In this document: positions 8,605 to 17,237 of the stretch, one piece after another
Layout of the letters: each line of letters begins with the position of its first letter
How positions within the stretch are numbered: position 1 is the first letter of the stretch
NCBI GenBank assembly: GCA_022511345.1
Contig: JAFLRR010000014.1
Location: 1 to 64,000, forward strand
Direction of reading: 5' to 3'
DNA from: Alistipes sp.
GTDB taxonomy: Bacteria; Bacteroidota; Bacteroidia; Bacteroidales; Rikenellaceae
DNA length: 64,000 nt
Notes under the pieces: generated by a model
The model's input: only the letters and a program-made list of their open reading frames with translations
Database searches by the model: none
Told to the model about the DNA's origin: nothing
Made by a program: the position numbers and the translations under genes

Positions 8605-9089
8605 TCTGCAATGTCGTTCAGCATCTGCTCCACGCTGCGGCCCGTTACGGGGTGGCGGAACTGCGGTATTATCTGGGCCAGAGGCCTCAGTGCGAATTCG
8701 CGTTGCGCCAGCCGCGGGTGCGGCACCGTCAAAAGCGGGGTGTCGATGATTTGGCTGCCGTAGAATATCATGTCGGCGTCGATAATCCTCGAGGCATACC
8801 TGCTTCCGGTGCGCTGCTTTTCCTTCAGCTCGGCACCGCGGTCGCGACCGCACTCCCTCTCGGTCTGCATGAGCGCCTCGAGCAGCTCCTGCGGTCCGAG
8901 CTGCGTCTCGACTATCAAGGCCTGGTTCAGGAACTCCTGGTCGGACTCGAAACCCCACGCACGGCTGCGCATCACCTCCGAGGCGGCCGCAATCCTGCCC
9001 GCGAGGCGTTCGATTGTCAGCCTGGCCTTCTGGAGCGTTGCCGCAGCGTCGCCTGCGTTGGCTCCGGTGAGTATCGCCGCTCTGGTCAT
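8601..9089 (-). CDS. folK: 6-hydroxymethyl-7,8-dihydropterin pyrophosphokinase
   Basis: A 162-residue HPPK, which transfers pyrophosphate from ATP to 6-hydroxymethyl-dihydropterin in folate synthesis. Visible family features: N-terminal AILTGANAGD, the central SRIIDADMIFYGSQII (the metal- and ATP-binding aspartates) and VPHPRLAQREFALRPLA (the pterin/ATP loop). The length is standard. It overlaps holB by 4 bases and the lipoprotein gene by 4 bases in an ATGA arrangement. Confidence 0.93.
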   Translation of the reverse strand: MTRAAILTGANAGDAAATLQKARLTIERLAGRIAAASEVMRSRAWGFESDQEFLNQALIVETQLGPQELLEALMQTERECGRDRGAELKEKQRTGSRYASRIIDADMIFYGSQIIDTPLLTVPHPRLAQREFALRPLAQIIPQFRHPVTGRSVEQMLNDIAE

Positions 9090-10231
9090 TGTCTGCGTTT
9101 TATCATCTTGCTCACCGAGAGCATGAAGTGCGTGAATACTATGGTCGGATTGCCGTTCTGCGCAATCTGTCGCTGCGCCGACTCTATCTCGGCTATCAGC
9201 GGCTCGATGTTGTCATTGCCGATGAAGGGTGCGAATTTCGTGCAGAACTCCTCCTCCTCGCCCCACAGGTAGCTCGTCTCGGCCACGCCGGCATGAATCA
9301 CATAGCTCTCGCGCAGCAGCCGCGCGGCGTTGGTCAGAAATTCGCGCTGTCTATCGCGTGTCATGCGGGCGGCTTCGTCGGCCAGCTCGATGAGCTCCAG
9401 GTGACGGTCGTTGTAGCTCAGGCGCATCAGCGAGCGGAACATCTCGAAGTCCTCGCTGCGGCGCGCGTCATCTACTCCGGCCAGCAGCTCGCGCAGGGCC
9501 ACCAAATCGCCGCAGGCCAGTCGGGCCGCGGCATGCGCCCTTTTTGCCTCGCAGCCCGAAGCTATGGCGGCGCTCTCCAGCTCGCCGGCCGACAGGCGCG
9601 GCACGGCCACCTCCTGCGTGCGCGACAGGACCGTCGGCAGCAGCAGGTCGGCTCTCTCCGAGACCAGCAGGAAGATGGTCCGCTCCCACGGCTCCTCGAG
9701 TATCTTGAGTATCTTGTTGGCGGCCTCGTCGTTCATCGCCTCGGGCAGCCATATGAGCATTATCTTGTAGCCCTCGCCGAAGCTCTTGAATGAGAGCTTG
9801 CGGATTATCTCGTCGGCCTCGCGGGCCGAAATCATCGGCTTGAGAGTCTTTCCCAGGTCGAGACGGTCGTACCATTCGGCCGGACGGAAGTAGCCTCCGG
9901 TCTGGCTGAAGAGTTCGCGGAAGCGCGGCAGGAACTCGTCGCTAAGCACAGCCTCGCCCGACTTCTTGCCCTGCTTGTTTACCGGCAGCACTATGTGCAG
10001 GTCCGGATGCGCCAGCGCCGCCGTCTGCACGCAGTCGGGACACACGCCGCACGAGTCGCCGTCGTGTCGGTTGCGGCAGTTGAGGTACTGCGCATAGGCC
10101 ACGGCCAGCGGCAGCGTGCCCGCGCCGGAGAGCCCCGTGAAGAGCTGCGCATGGCTCACCCGTCCGAGGTCTGTTCCCCGCACCAGCCGAGCCTTCAGCT
10201 CGTCATGTCCCGTTATGTCGGCAAATCGCAT
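9086..10231 (-). CDS. holB: DNA polymerase III delta' subunit
   Basis: A 381-residue clamp-loader subunit. The N-terminal RFADITGHDELKARLV and SHAQLFTGLSGAG segments mark the AAA+ domain; the P-loop (GLSGAGTLPLA, 33-43) lacks the GKT lysine, as expected for delta', which does not hydrolyse ATP. A zinc module is formed by C52, C61, C64 and C67. The NKILKILEEPWERTIFLLVSE segment (about 182-202) is the sensor region with the SRT-type motif following. It opens the tight block holB-folK-lipoproteins. Confidence 0.9.
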   Translation of the reverse strand: MRFADITGHDELKARLVRGTDLGRVSHAQLFTGLSGAGTLPLAVAYAQYLNCRNRHDGDSCGVCPDCVQTAALAHPDLHIVLPVNKQGKKSGEAVLSDEFLPRFRELFSQTGGYFRPAEWYDRLDLGKTLKPMISAREADEIIRKLSFKSFGEGYKIMLIWLPEAMNDEAANKILKILEEPWERTIFLLVSERADLLLPTVLSRTQEVAVPRLSAGELESAAIASGCEAKRAHAAARLACGDLVALRELLAGVDDARRSEDFEMFRSLMRLSYNDRHLELIELADEAARMTRDRQREFLTNAARLLRESYVIHAGVAETSYLWGEEEEFCTKFAPFIGNDNIEPLIAEIESAQRQIAQNGNPTIVFTHFMLSVSKMIKRRQ

Positions 10232-10264
10232 CTGTTCAGACTTTTTGGTTTTGCGGCCCTAAGT

Positions 10265-11740
10265 TCATATTCCGAATTTGTGCATCACGGCCCTGACAAG
10301 CCCCTTCACGTCGATATTCTCGCGCCGCACGGCATAGACTATGAATGCCGCGAACAGCATGGCCGCCACGCCGGTGTGAACCAGCGGGTCGGGCAGCACC
10401 TTGAGCACCGCTTCGCTGGCGCAGTACATGACCGCTCCCACGGCGACATACTCGCCTATGCGCCGCCAGTCGTAGGGCGTGGGGAAGTATTTCCTGTTCA
10501 GGACGAGGCTTATGACGACCATCGTCGCCTCGCTGGCCAGCCGCGCCCATGCCGCACCGCGGTAGCCCGCGAATCTGATAAGGAAGAATCCGAGCGTCAG
10601 CGTCACGGCCAGACCCGCCAACGTGACCCGCAGCGCATATTTGGTCTTCTCCTCGCGCTTGTACCAGAACGACAAGTTGAGCCACATGCCTGCCGCGACG
10701 TTGGCCGCCAGAATCACGGGCAGTATGCCTGTTCCCTCGCGGAAGTCGGCGCCGACAATGAGCGCGAACAGGTCGCGGAACATGGCTATGCCGAGGAATA
10801 TGACCACCGAGACCAGCATGAAGTATTTCATAGCCTCGGCGTTGAGCTTTATGAAGTCGTCCTTGTTGTATCCGGCTAAAAAGAATGGCTCGGCCGCCAG
10901 GCGGTACATCTGCGTGAAGAGAACCATCACCACCGCAATCTTGGTTATGGCACCGTAAAGCCCCAGTTCGGCCATCGACTCCTGCGGGACGATGTATTTT
11001 ATCATCTGGCGGTCCAGAAATTCGCTTCCCGTGGCAGCCAGTCCGCTCAGCAGCAGTGGCATGGAGTAGGTCAGTATCTTCGAGAGCAGGACCGTGTCGA
11101 TTCGCGGCAGCACCACTCCGGCCTTGATGAGCACCAGCGGCCAGATGATTGCCGACGAAGCCAGATTGGCCACGAAGACCCAACCCACGCCGAAGTCGGT
11201 GTCGTACAGACCGGCGAATCCGAATCCGAAGGCAAGAGCGACGTTAAGCACGACATTCAGCAGCTTGAGAGCCACGAACGTGCCGCTGCGTCCCTGCTCG
11301 CGCAGTCGCGAGAAGGGTATGCAGGCCATCACGTCGAAGAGTATTATCATTGCCACGGCCGCCACATACTCCGGGTGCTCGACATACGCCTGGCCCATTA
11401 CGGCCGCCACGCGGTGCAGGTTCAAGAGCACCAGGGCGCAGAAGAGCAGCGCCGCGAGGCTCGTTATGGTCGCCGTTGTGGCATAGAGCCGGTTTTTGGC
11501 CCGCCGCACATCTCCGCCGGCCTCCTCGGCGCGGGTCGCGAAGCGGAAATATCCCGACTCGAAACCCATGCTTAGCAGCACCAGGGCAAATGGTATCAGG
11601 GCGTATATTTCGGTGACGATGCCGTATGTCGCCTTGCCGAATATGCGCGTGAAGTACGGGGTCAGAAGATAGCTCAGAAATCTTCCGACTATGGTGCTGA
11701 TGCCGTAGATGGCAGTCTGTTTGGCCAGTTTCTCTATCAT
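10265..11740 (-). CDS. Oligosaccharide flippase (Wzx/MVF-type)
   Basis: A 491-residue integral membrane protein with about 12-14 predicted helices. The N-terminus (KQTAIYGISTIVGRFLSYLL) is typical of polysaccharide biosynthesis exporters in the MATE/MVF superfamily, which flip lipid-linked glycans across the inner membrane. No glycan operon is adjacent, so the substrate is unknown. It lies 33 bases upstream of holB. The leader of about 19 bases follows a -7 element at 11760-11767. Confidence 0.85.
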   Translation of the reverse strand: MIEKLAKQTAIYGISTIVGRFLSYLLTPYFTRIFGKATYGIVTEIYALIPFALVLLSMGFESGYFRFATRAEEAGGDVRRAKNRLYATTATITSLAALLFCALVLLNLHRVAAVMGQAYVEHPEYVAAVAMIILFDVMACIPFSRLREQGRSGTFVALKLLNVVLNVALAFGFGFAGLYDTDFGVGWVFVANLASSAIIWPLVLIKAGVVLPRIDTVLLSKILTYSMPLLLSGLAATGSEFLDRQMIKYIVPQESMAELGLYGAITKIAVVMVLFTQMYRLAAEPFFLAGYNKDDFIKLNAEAMKYFMLVSVVIFLGIAMFRDLFALIVGADFREGTGILPVILAANVAAGMWLNLSFWYKREEKTKYALRVTLAGLAVTLTLGFFLIRFAGYRGAAWARLASEATMVVISLVLNRKYFPTPYDWRRIGEYVAVGAVMYCASEAVLKVLPDPLVHTGVAAMLFAAFIVYAVRRENIDVKGLVRAVMHKFGI

Positions 11741-11759
11741 GACAATAGATTGTAACCTG

Positions 11760-11767
11760 CAAATATA
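11760..11767 (-). promoter_or_regulatory. -7 promoter element for the flippase-led operon
   Basis: Minus-strand TATATTTG, 19 bases before the flippase start. It matches TAnnTTTG. The -33 box is not clear. It is the only obvious promoter for the ten-gene minus-strand run. Confidence 0.55.
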
Positions 11768-11885
11768 CTTATTTTATCGGTAACATGCCTTTTCATGCCC
11801 CACAAATTCAAAAAAAGCCCTCGCCGACCCGGCTCCCGGACTCTGCAAATATTGCATTCCGATTTCGTATTTTGCCAAAAATCAC

Positions 11886-11893
11886 TATCTTTG
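11886..11893 (+). promoter_or_regulatory. -7 promoter element for L25/pth
   Basis: TATCTTTG fits the Bacteroidetes -7 consensus. A TTTC at 11863-11866 is a near-match -33 box at 19-bp spacing. The leader is about 90 bases long. Confidence 0.65.
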
Positions 11894-11989
11894 CGCACCG
11901 CTTCGGCGGCAAAGACAGACGTCTATGGGAGCGGCGGAGAGTCCGTCGTTTGAGTGGCGTCGGTGTAACTTTTTAATAAACAAAGCATT

Positions 11990-12562
11990 ATGCAAACTGT
12001 AAAACTGATGGCTGCTGCCCGTGCCGATTTCGGAAAGTCGGCGGCCAAAGCGCTGCGCAAGCAGGGCCTGATTCCCTGCACTCTGTGCGGCAACGGCGAG
12101 ACGGTCTCCTTCACGACCGACACCAAGAGCGTGAAGCCGCTCATCTACTCGCCCAACTCCTACATCGTCGAGATAGAGCTCGGCGGCAAGGTCGAGAAGG
12201 CCGTTATGCGCGAGGTGCAGTTCCACCCCGTTCGCGAGGAGATTCTCCACATCGAATTCTACCGCATTGCTGAGGGCAAGCCCGTTGCAATCGCCATTCC
12301 CGTGCGCCTGACCGGTACTGCCGAGGGTGTCAAGGTCGGCGGTAAGCTGGCTCTGTCGGCCCGCAAGCTCATCGTGAGCGCCATGTTCGACCAGCTGCCC
12401 GACGAGATAGTTGTCGACGTAACCTCGCTGGGTGTCGGCAAGACCATCTTCGTGGGCGACCTGCAGTTCGAAGGCCTCAAGTTCCTCACCCCCGCAACGA
12501 CGGCGGTCTGCGCCGTTCGCGTAACCCGTGCTTCGCGCGGTGCTGCGGCCGAGAGAGGTTAA
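11990..12562 (+). CDS. rplY: 50S ribosomal protein L25/general stress protein Ctc
   Basis: A 190-residue protein of the CTC form of L25, with an N-terminal 5S-rRNA-binding domain (about 1-95) and a C-terminal TL5-type domain (about 96-180). Recognisable segments are ARADFGKSAAKALRKQG and MREVQFHPVREEILHIEFYR. It binds 5S rRNA in the large subunit. It is followed 18 bases later by pth, the common arrangement in many bacteria. Confidence 0.93.
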   Translation: MQTVKLMAAARADFGKSAAKALRKQGLIPCTLCGNGETVSFTTDTKSVKPLIYSPNSYIVEIELGGKVEKAVMREVQFHPVREEILHIEFYRIAEGKPVAIAIPVRLTGTAEGVKVGGKLALSARKLIVSAMFDQLPDEIVVDVTSLGVGKTIFVGDLQFEGLKFLTPATTAVCAVRVTRASRGAAAERG

Positions 12563-12580
12563 TGACGATTTTGGCGGGCG

Positions 12581-13144
12581 ATGAAGTATCTTGTCGTCGG
12601 ACTGGGTAATATCGGCGCCGAGTACGCCGACACCCGTCACAACATCGGATTCAAAGTGTTGGATTTCCTTGCGGGGAAATCCGACACTTCTTTTTCCGCC
12701 GACCGCTACGGCGCCGTGGCCGAGCTGCGCCACCGCGGCCGCACGATAGTGCTGCTCAAGCCTTCGACATACATGAATCTCTCGGGCAAGGCTGTCCGCT
12801 ACTGGCTCGACCGCACAGGAGTGCCCGTGAGCAACCTGCTGGTTGTCGTCGACGACATAGCCCTGCCGTTCGGCACGCTGCGCATGCGCACCAAGGGCAG
12901 CGACGGAGGTCACAACGGCTTGAAAAACATCAACGAACTGCTCGGCACCGATGCCTATGCCCGCATCCGCTTCGGCATAGGCGGCGACTTCGCCCGCGGC
13001 GGGCAGGTCGACTATGTCCTGGGCCGCTGGACGGAGCAGGAGAGCGCCGCGATGCCCGAACGGCTGGCCGTCTTCGCCGATGCCGTGCTGTCGTTTGCCT
13101 CGGTCGGCGCCGAACGCACGATGAATCTCTACAACAAAAAATAG
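12581..13144 (+). CDS. pth: Peptidyl-tRNA hydrolase
   Basis: A 187-residue cytoplasmic esterase that recycles peptidyl-tRNA released from stalled ribosomes. Active-site residues visible: N10 (VGLGNIG), H20 (DTRHNIGF), N66 (TYMNLSG), D92 (VVVDDIALP) and N112 (SDGGHNGLKN). The length is standard. It is transcribed with L25 and followed by a terminator that also serves the converging GH43 gene. Confidence 0.95.
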   Translation: MKYLVVGLGNIGAEYADTRHNIGFKVLDFLAGKSDTSFSADRYGAVAELRHRGRTIVLLKPSTYMNLSGKAVRYWLDRTGVPVSNLLVVVDDIALPFGTLRMRTKGSDGGHNGLKNINELLGTDAYARIRFGIGGDFARGGQVDYVLGRWTEQESAAMPERLAVFADAVLSFASVGAERTMNLYNKK

Positions 13145-13146
13145 TG

Positions 13147-13175
13147 AAAAAAGGCCTGCTTCAGCGGGCCTTTTT
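13147..13175. terminator. Bidirectional terminator between pth and GH43
   Basis: AAAAAAGGCC (13147-13156) pairs with GGCCTTTTT (13167-13175) around a 10-base loop. The A- and T-tracts on either side suit both converging genes. Confidence 0.85.
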
Positions 13176-13192
13176 CAATCTCTTGCCAGCGG

Positions 13193-14236
13193 CTACTGCC
13201 GGCCGCCGTCGAGGGTCTGTATCGTTCCGTCGGGATTGTAGAAAATCTCGGCTATTTTCATGCTGCGCAGCGACGAGCGGCCGCCCGAGGGGGCGCTGTC
13301 GTGAAAGAAGAGATAGCTGCGGCCGCCGGTCTCGACTATCGAGTGGTGGGTAGTCCAGCCGGTGACGGGCGTGAGCAGCACGCCGCGGAAGACGAAGGGC
13401 CCCACTGGCGAGTCGCCCGTGGCGTAGCAGAGCATGTGGGTGGTGCCGGTGGAGTAGGAGAAGTAGTACTTTCCGTCGTGGCGGTGCACCCAGGCCGCCT
13501 CGAAGAAGCGGTGCGGGTCGTTGGCCGTGAGCGGATGTCCGTCGGCATCGACAATCTCCACGGGCTGCGAAGGTTCGGCTAAGGAGAGCATGTCGTCGGA
13601 CAGACGCGCCACGCGCGGTGCAAGGGCCGGCTGTCCGTCGGCGGCGAATGCATTTTCGGGCAGCAGCTCGTTGTCGCGCCAGCGCTGCAGCTGGCCGCCG
13701 TTCAATCCTCCGAAGTATATGTAGTGCGCATCGCCGTCGTCGAATACGGCAGGGTCGATGCTGTAGGCGCCATCTATGGGCTGCGGCTGCGCTATGAAGG
13801 GCCCTTCGGGCGTGTCGGCCGTGGCTACGCCTATGCGGAATACTCCGCCGGCATCCTTGGCCGGGAAGTAGAGGTAGTAGCGGCCATCCTTGCAGGCTGC
13901 GTCGGGCGCCCACATCTGCTTTACGGCCCACTCGACATCCTCAACGCTCAGAGCCAGACCCATATCCTCGGCCTGGAGCTGCTGCGGCGAGTCCATGCGC
14001 AGCACGTGGTAGTCGACCATGTCGTAGTGCGCGCCGTCCTCGGGGTCGGTCACCTCGGATATGCGATCGTGCGACGGGTATATGTATATGCGGCCGTCGA
14101 AGATGTGCGCCGAGGGGTCGGCCATGTAATCCGACGGGAAGATGTAGCGCGGGCCGTCGGTCTGTGCCGGGCTGCCGCCGCAGGCCGCGACTGCTGCCGC
14201 CGCGGCGAGGATTGCGAGATTTCGTGTAAGGTTCAT
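13193..14236 (-). CDS. Glycoside hydrolase family 43 lipoprotein
   Basis: A 347-residue five-bladed beta-propeller hydrolase, with a lipoprotein signal ending at C19 (AACGGS). Candidate catalytic residues: D40 in YMADPSAH (general base), D161 in YSIDPAVFDD (pKa modulator) and E246 in RFFEAAWV (acid). GH43 members act on arabinose- or xylose-containing glycans; the linkage cannot be fixed here. It lies downstream of the SusCD operon but behind a strong stem-loop, so it may not belong to the glycosaminoglycan locus. Confidence 0.85.
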   Translation of the reverse strand: MNLTRNLAILAAAAAVAACGGSPAQTDGPRYIFPSDYMADPSAHIFDGRIYIYPSHDRISEVTDPEDGAHYDMVDYHVLRMDSPQQLQAEDMGLALSVEDVEWAVKQMWAPDAACKDGRYYLYFPAKDAGGVFRIGVATADTPEGPFIAQPQPIDGAYSIDPAVFDDGDAHYIYFGGLNGGQLQRWRDNELLPENAFAADGQPALAPRVARLSDDMLSLAEPSQPVEIVDADGHPLTANDPHRFFEAAWVHRHDGKYYFSYSTGTTHMLCYATGDSPVGPFVFRGVLLTPVTGWTTHHSIVETGGRSYLFFHDSAPSGGRSSLRSMKIAEIFYNPDGTIQTLDGGRQ

Positions 14237-14327
14237 ACAGTTCGTTTTTTGTATTCGGACTTACCACAAAATTAGGCATTTATCCGCTCTTTTCCAAACG
14301 GCGGCGCGGTCTGCCTGTCATCGAAGC

Positions 14328-14363
14328 AGCGGTCCGCCCGACTGATTCGTCGGACGGACCGCT
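14328..14363 (-). terminator. Long stem-loop after the SusCD operon
   Basis: AGCGGTCCG (14328-14336) pairs with CGGACCGCT (14355-14363), and the stem continues inward after one mismatch to a 6-base loop (14343-14348). There is no strong T-tract, so it may be a terminator or an RNA-stabilising element. Confidence 0.6.
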
Positions 14364-14432
14364 GTCTGAAGTCGTCACGGAGCGGAGCCTGCATGATGGC
14401 ATGCACTCTGGCCGCCGTACCCGTATGCAATC

Positions 14433-15458
14433 CTATTCGCCCGTGATCGGGTCGACCACCGTCACGGTCAGGTGCTGCACCTTGCGGTTCTGACCCTGAT
14501 AGTTGCCGTTGGTTATCATGAACACCGCATCGTATGTTCCGGGCTGCTCATAGGTGTAGGCATACTGGTCGATGTCGTCGGCCAGCGCCTTTACCGACAG
14601 GCCCGTGTCGGGCGATATGCTGTTGAGCGGCCGCGGCGTGGTGATGACCCACGAGTTGAGCGCATAGGGCAGCACGTCGGCGCCTACGCCCTGCATGTTT
14701 ATATCGTAGGCGCTGGTGAAGATAACCGAGCCGTTGCCCTGGTTGCAGTAGTAGGGGTCGGCTATATAGTCGGTATTCAGGCTCACCGATACCAGACCGA
14801 GGTCGCGGCCCGAAGTTATCACCTCATCGTATCCGCGGAACTTGGTGTGTATCTCGATGTTGATGCGGTATGTGCGCTGCGTGGAGCTGGCTCCCGTCGA
14901 CTGGTTGTAATTGAGCGGATGCCAGTGGAAGGCCAGTGCGAAGTTGTCGGCATAGTCGGTTATGTCGAACTCGTAGGGCACCATGGCCGTGTCGCTCGAG
15001 GCGGGGTCGACGAACGTAGTCACATGCTCCCAGCCGGGTATGTTTCCATCCTGGTCGAGGCTCGCCTCGATTCCCTGGACGGTTGCCAGGTCGGTCATCG
15101 CGTCATCGCCCTTCAGCCCGTCGAAGTTTTTCGACATGTATATGTCCAGACCTCCGCGGAGTCCGTAGAGCGACATTATGTTGATCACCAGGCGGCACTG
15201 CTCGAGGTCTTCCATGGCGATTGTGGTGCGGTCGCGGTACTCGTACTGCTTGCCCAGCTCGCCCGGGAAGAAATAGATGTAGTCGGGATTGCCGTTGATG
15301 TCGAATCGCACCTCCTCGCCTGCACGATAGGTGTTGCCGGGGTTGAGGGTTATGTAGGCCTCCTCGCTCGGTCGCACGAGATTCTCCTGGCACGATACGC
15401 CTGCCGCAGCCACTATGGCCGCAGCCAGCAGAGTCCATATTTTGGTGTATTTTTTCAT
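14433..15458 (-). CDS. Surface glycan-binding-type lipoprotein of the SusCD operon
   Basis: A 341-residue lipoprotein. The start at 15458 (MKKYTKIWTL) is preferred over a start 14 codons upstream because it gives a normal signal with lipobox C23 (GVSCQEN). An N-terminal PKD-like segment (about 35-120, TYRAGEEVRFDINGNPDYI) is followed by an unassigned beta-rich body and a C-terminal strand rich in VTVVDP; it resembles DUF5017-type proteins. Being third after susC and susD, it probably binds the glycan at the cell surface. Binding itself is inferred from position. Confidence 0.75.
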   Translation of the reverse strand: MKKYTKIWTLLAAAIVAAAGVSCQENLVRPSEEAYITLNPGNTYRAGEEVRFDINGNPDYIYFFPGELGKQYEYRDRTTIAMEDLEQCRLVINIMSLYGLRGGLDIYMSKNFDGLKGDDAMTDLATVQGIEASLDQDGNIPGWEHVTTFVDPASSDTAMVPYEFDITDYADNFALAFHWHPLNYNQSTGASSTQRTYRINIEIHTKFRGYDEVITSGRDLGLVSVSLNTDYIADPYYCNQGNGSVIFTSAYDINMQGVGADVLPYALNSWVITTPRPLNSISPDTGLSVKALADDIDQYAYTYEQPGTYDAVFMITNGNYQGQNRKVQHLTVTVVDPITGE

Positions 15459-15493
15459 TGTCGCAAAATGGTGTGTTATTGTTCTTGGACGCT

Positions 15494-17185
15494 TTACCAC
15501 ATCGGGTTCTGTTTGAGCAGCTTGTTTACGCCCAGCTCAGTGGCCGGAATGGGCTGGTAGATGTGCTTCTCCTGCACGTTGGTGCCCAGCACTCCGGCGC
15601 GTGTAGCCATGGCGTTGGTGCTCCAGCGCGAATCGCTTATCCACTGCGAGTAGAGACGCATCTCGCGCACGAATATTCCCCAGCGGATGAGGTCGTACTT
15701 GCGCAGACTCTCGAAGCAGAGCTCGCGGCCGCGCTCGTTGCGTATGAACTGGCGCATGGACTCCTGCGAGGAGTACTCGCTCTTGTCGCGGGTCAGGATG
15801 CCGGCACGGTCGCGCACCTGCTTGACGTAGTCGTAGGCCTCGTTCAAATCGCCTCCCGATTCGGTTATCGCCTCGGCATACATCAGCAGTACGTCGGAGT
15901 AGCGCAGAATCGGGTAGTTTATCTGCGTGTAGAGATTCTTGGCCGTCTGATGTCCTTCGTATATCACCTCGCGGCGCCATTTCGAGGCGTTGCGCTGTCC
16001 GGCTGCCGCGGTGGGATACTCGAGCGACGAGCGGCTGTCGAATATGAATGGCGTGCGGTCCAATCCGGCCGTGTAGCCGTAGTTGAGATTGCCGCTGTAG
16101 TTGTAGGGGGCCATGTTCCACTCCTGGCGAGTGTCGGTTATGCGGTTCTGGAGCGCATTCTCGTCGTCGGTGCGGTCCTCGGTCCAGTAGAGGTCCCAGA
16201 GCTTGAGCGAGCCGTTGTAGAAGCCGTAGGAGTAGTTGCAGTTCCACTCGCTGAAGTTGGTGGTGTTAGCCGTATTCTGCATGCCTATTACGTCGCCTAT
16301 GCGGCCGTTGGTATGATACTCCTGACGGTTGCCCACGAAGTCGGCCTCCCAGATGGATTCGTAGTAGGTGTGGTCGTAGCGGTCGGCTATCATGTTGATG
16401 AATACCTGGCTGTAGTCGGGGTTGAGCTGGTGCAGTCCGCTGTCGATGACCTCGTGTGCCCAGTATGCTGCGCGCTGGAACATGAGGCTCTTGTCCACGC
16501 CGGTGACAGTCTCGCCGGCCATGAAGAGATAGACGCGAGCCAGAATACCCTGCACGGCGCTGCGCGTCACGCGCGAGGGAGCGCCGTCCATGCCCTCGGG
16601 CAGAGCCTCGACACAGGCCTCCATCTCATTGACGCACCACTGCAGCACCTGGCTCTGCGGCGTAGCGGCCAGCTGCACGTTGTTGGGCGACTTGGTCGCA
16701 GCATCGCGCAGAGGCACATCGCCCCAGGCCTGCGCCAGGATGAAGTGGTAGTAGGCGCGCAGGAAGCGGGCCTCGGTATAGCAGCGGCCGTCGGGGTCGA
16801 GCTTTGCAGTGTCGCCCGAGTCGAGGGCCTCCATAAACTCGTTGGCGTTTTTGATGCCGGTGTAGATGGCCGTCCATGCCCTATATACATAGGTGTCGGT
16901 GGTGCCGTAATTTAAGAAACGGGGTTCTGCGCCGGAAACATCGCGGTTGGAGTAGCACAAGTCGTCGATATTGGACATCATTATCGAGTAGAAGTTGCCG
17001 TAGAATGCCTCGTTGTTGATTGTTCCGTATACGCCGGCCAGACCGTAGAGCACGTCGCTGGGCGATTCGTAGAAGGTCTCGGGCGCGATAATCTTGGGCT
17101 CCAAATCGAGGAACGAACAGCTGCCAAGCATCATGCCGGTTGCGGCAGCTGCCGTGAAGACCATATTTGAAAAGATTCGTTTCAT
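15494..17185 (-). CDS. SusD/RagB family outer-membrane lipoprotein
   Basis: A 563-residue starch-binding-protein-like lipoprotein with signal and lipobox C23 (LGSCSFLDLEP). The LDLEPKIIAPETFYESPSDV start, the TPR-like helices and the C-terminal RELCFESLRKYDLIRWG and LYSQWISD segments are typical of SusD. It acts as the lid over the SusC channel and holds oligosaccharides for import. It lies 52 bases after susC. The adjacent lyase, sulfatase and GH88 genes suggest a glycosaminoglycan ligand. Confidence 0.95.
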   Translation of the reverse strand: MKRIFSNMVFTAAAATGMMLGSCSFLDLEPKIIAPETFYESPSDVLYGLAGVYGTINNEAFYGNFYSIMMSNIDDLCYSNRDVSGAEPRFLNYGTTDTYVYRAWTAIYTGIKNANEFMEALDSGDTAKLDPDGRCYTEARFLRAYYHFILAQAWGDVPLRDAATKSPNNVQLAATPQSQVLQWCVNEMEACVEALPEGMDGAPSRVTRSAVQGILARVYLFMAGETVTGVDKSLMFQRAAYWAHEVIDSGLHQLNPDYSQVFINMIADRYDHTYYESIWEADFVGNRQEYHTNGRIGDVIGMQNTANTTNFSEWNCNYSYGFYNGSLKLWDLYWTEDRTDDENALQNRITDTRQEWNMAPYNYSGNLNYGYTAGLDRTPFIFDSRSSLEYPTAAAGQRNASKWRREVIYEGHQTAKNLYTQINYPILRYSDVLLMYAEAITESGGDLNEAYDYVKQVRDRAGILTRDKSEYSSQESMRQFIRNERGRELCFESLRKYDLIRWGIFVREMRLYSQWISDSRWSTNAMATRAGVLGTNVQEKHIYQPIPATELGVNKLLKQNPMW

Positions 17186-17237
17186 AACGTATTCACAAGG
17201 TTCATAAATTCACAAGTTCATAGTTGCGGGGCGCTTG

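Noticed and set aside
8605..8958. N-terminal extension of the acidic lipoprotein
   Set aside because: It runs inside folK and would remove the lipoprotein signal; start 8604 fits the ATGA overlap.
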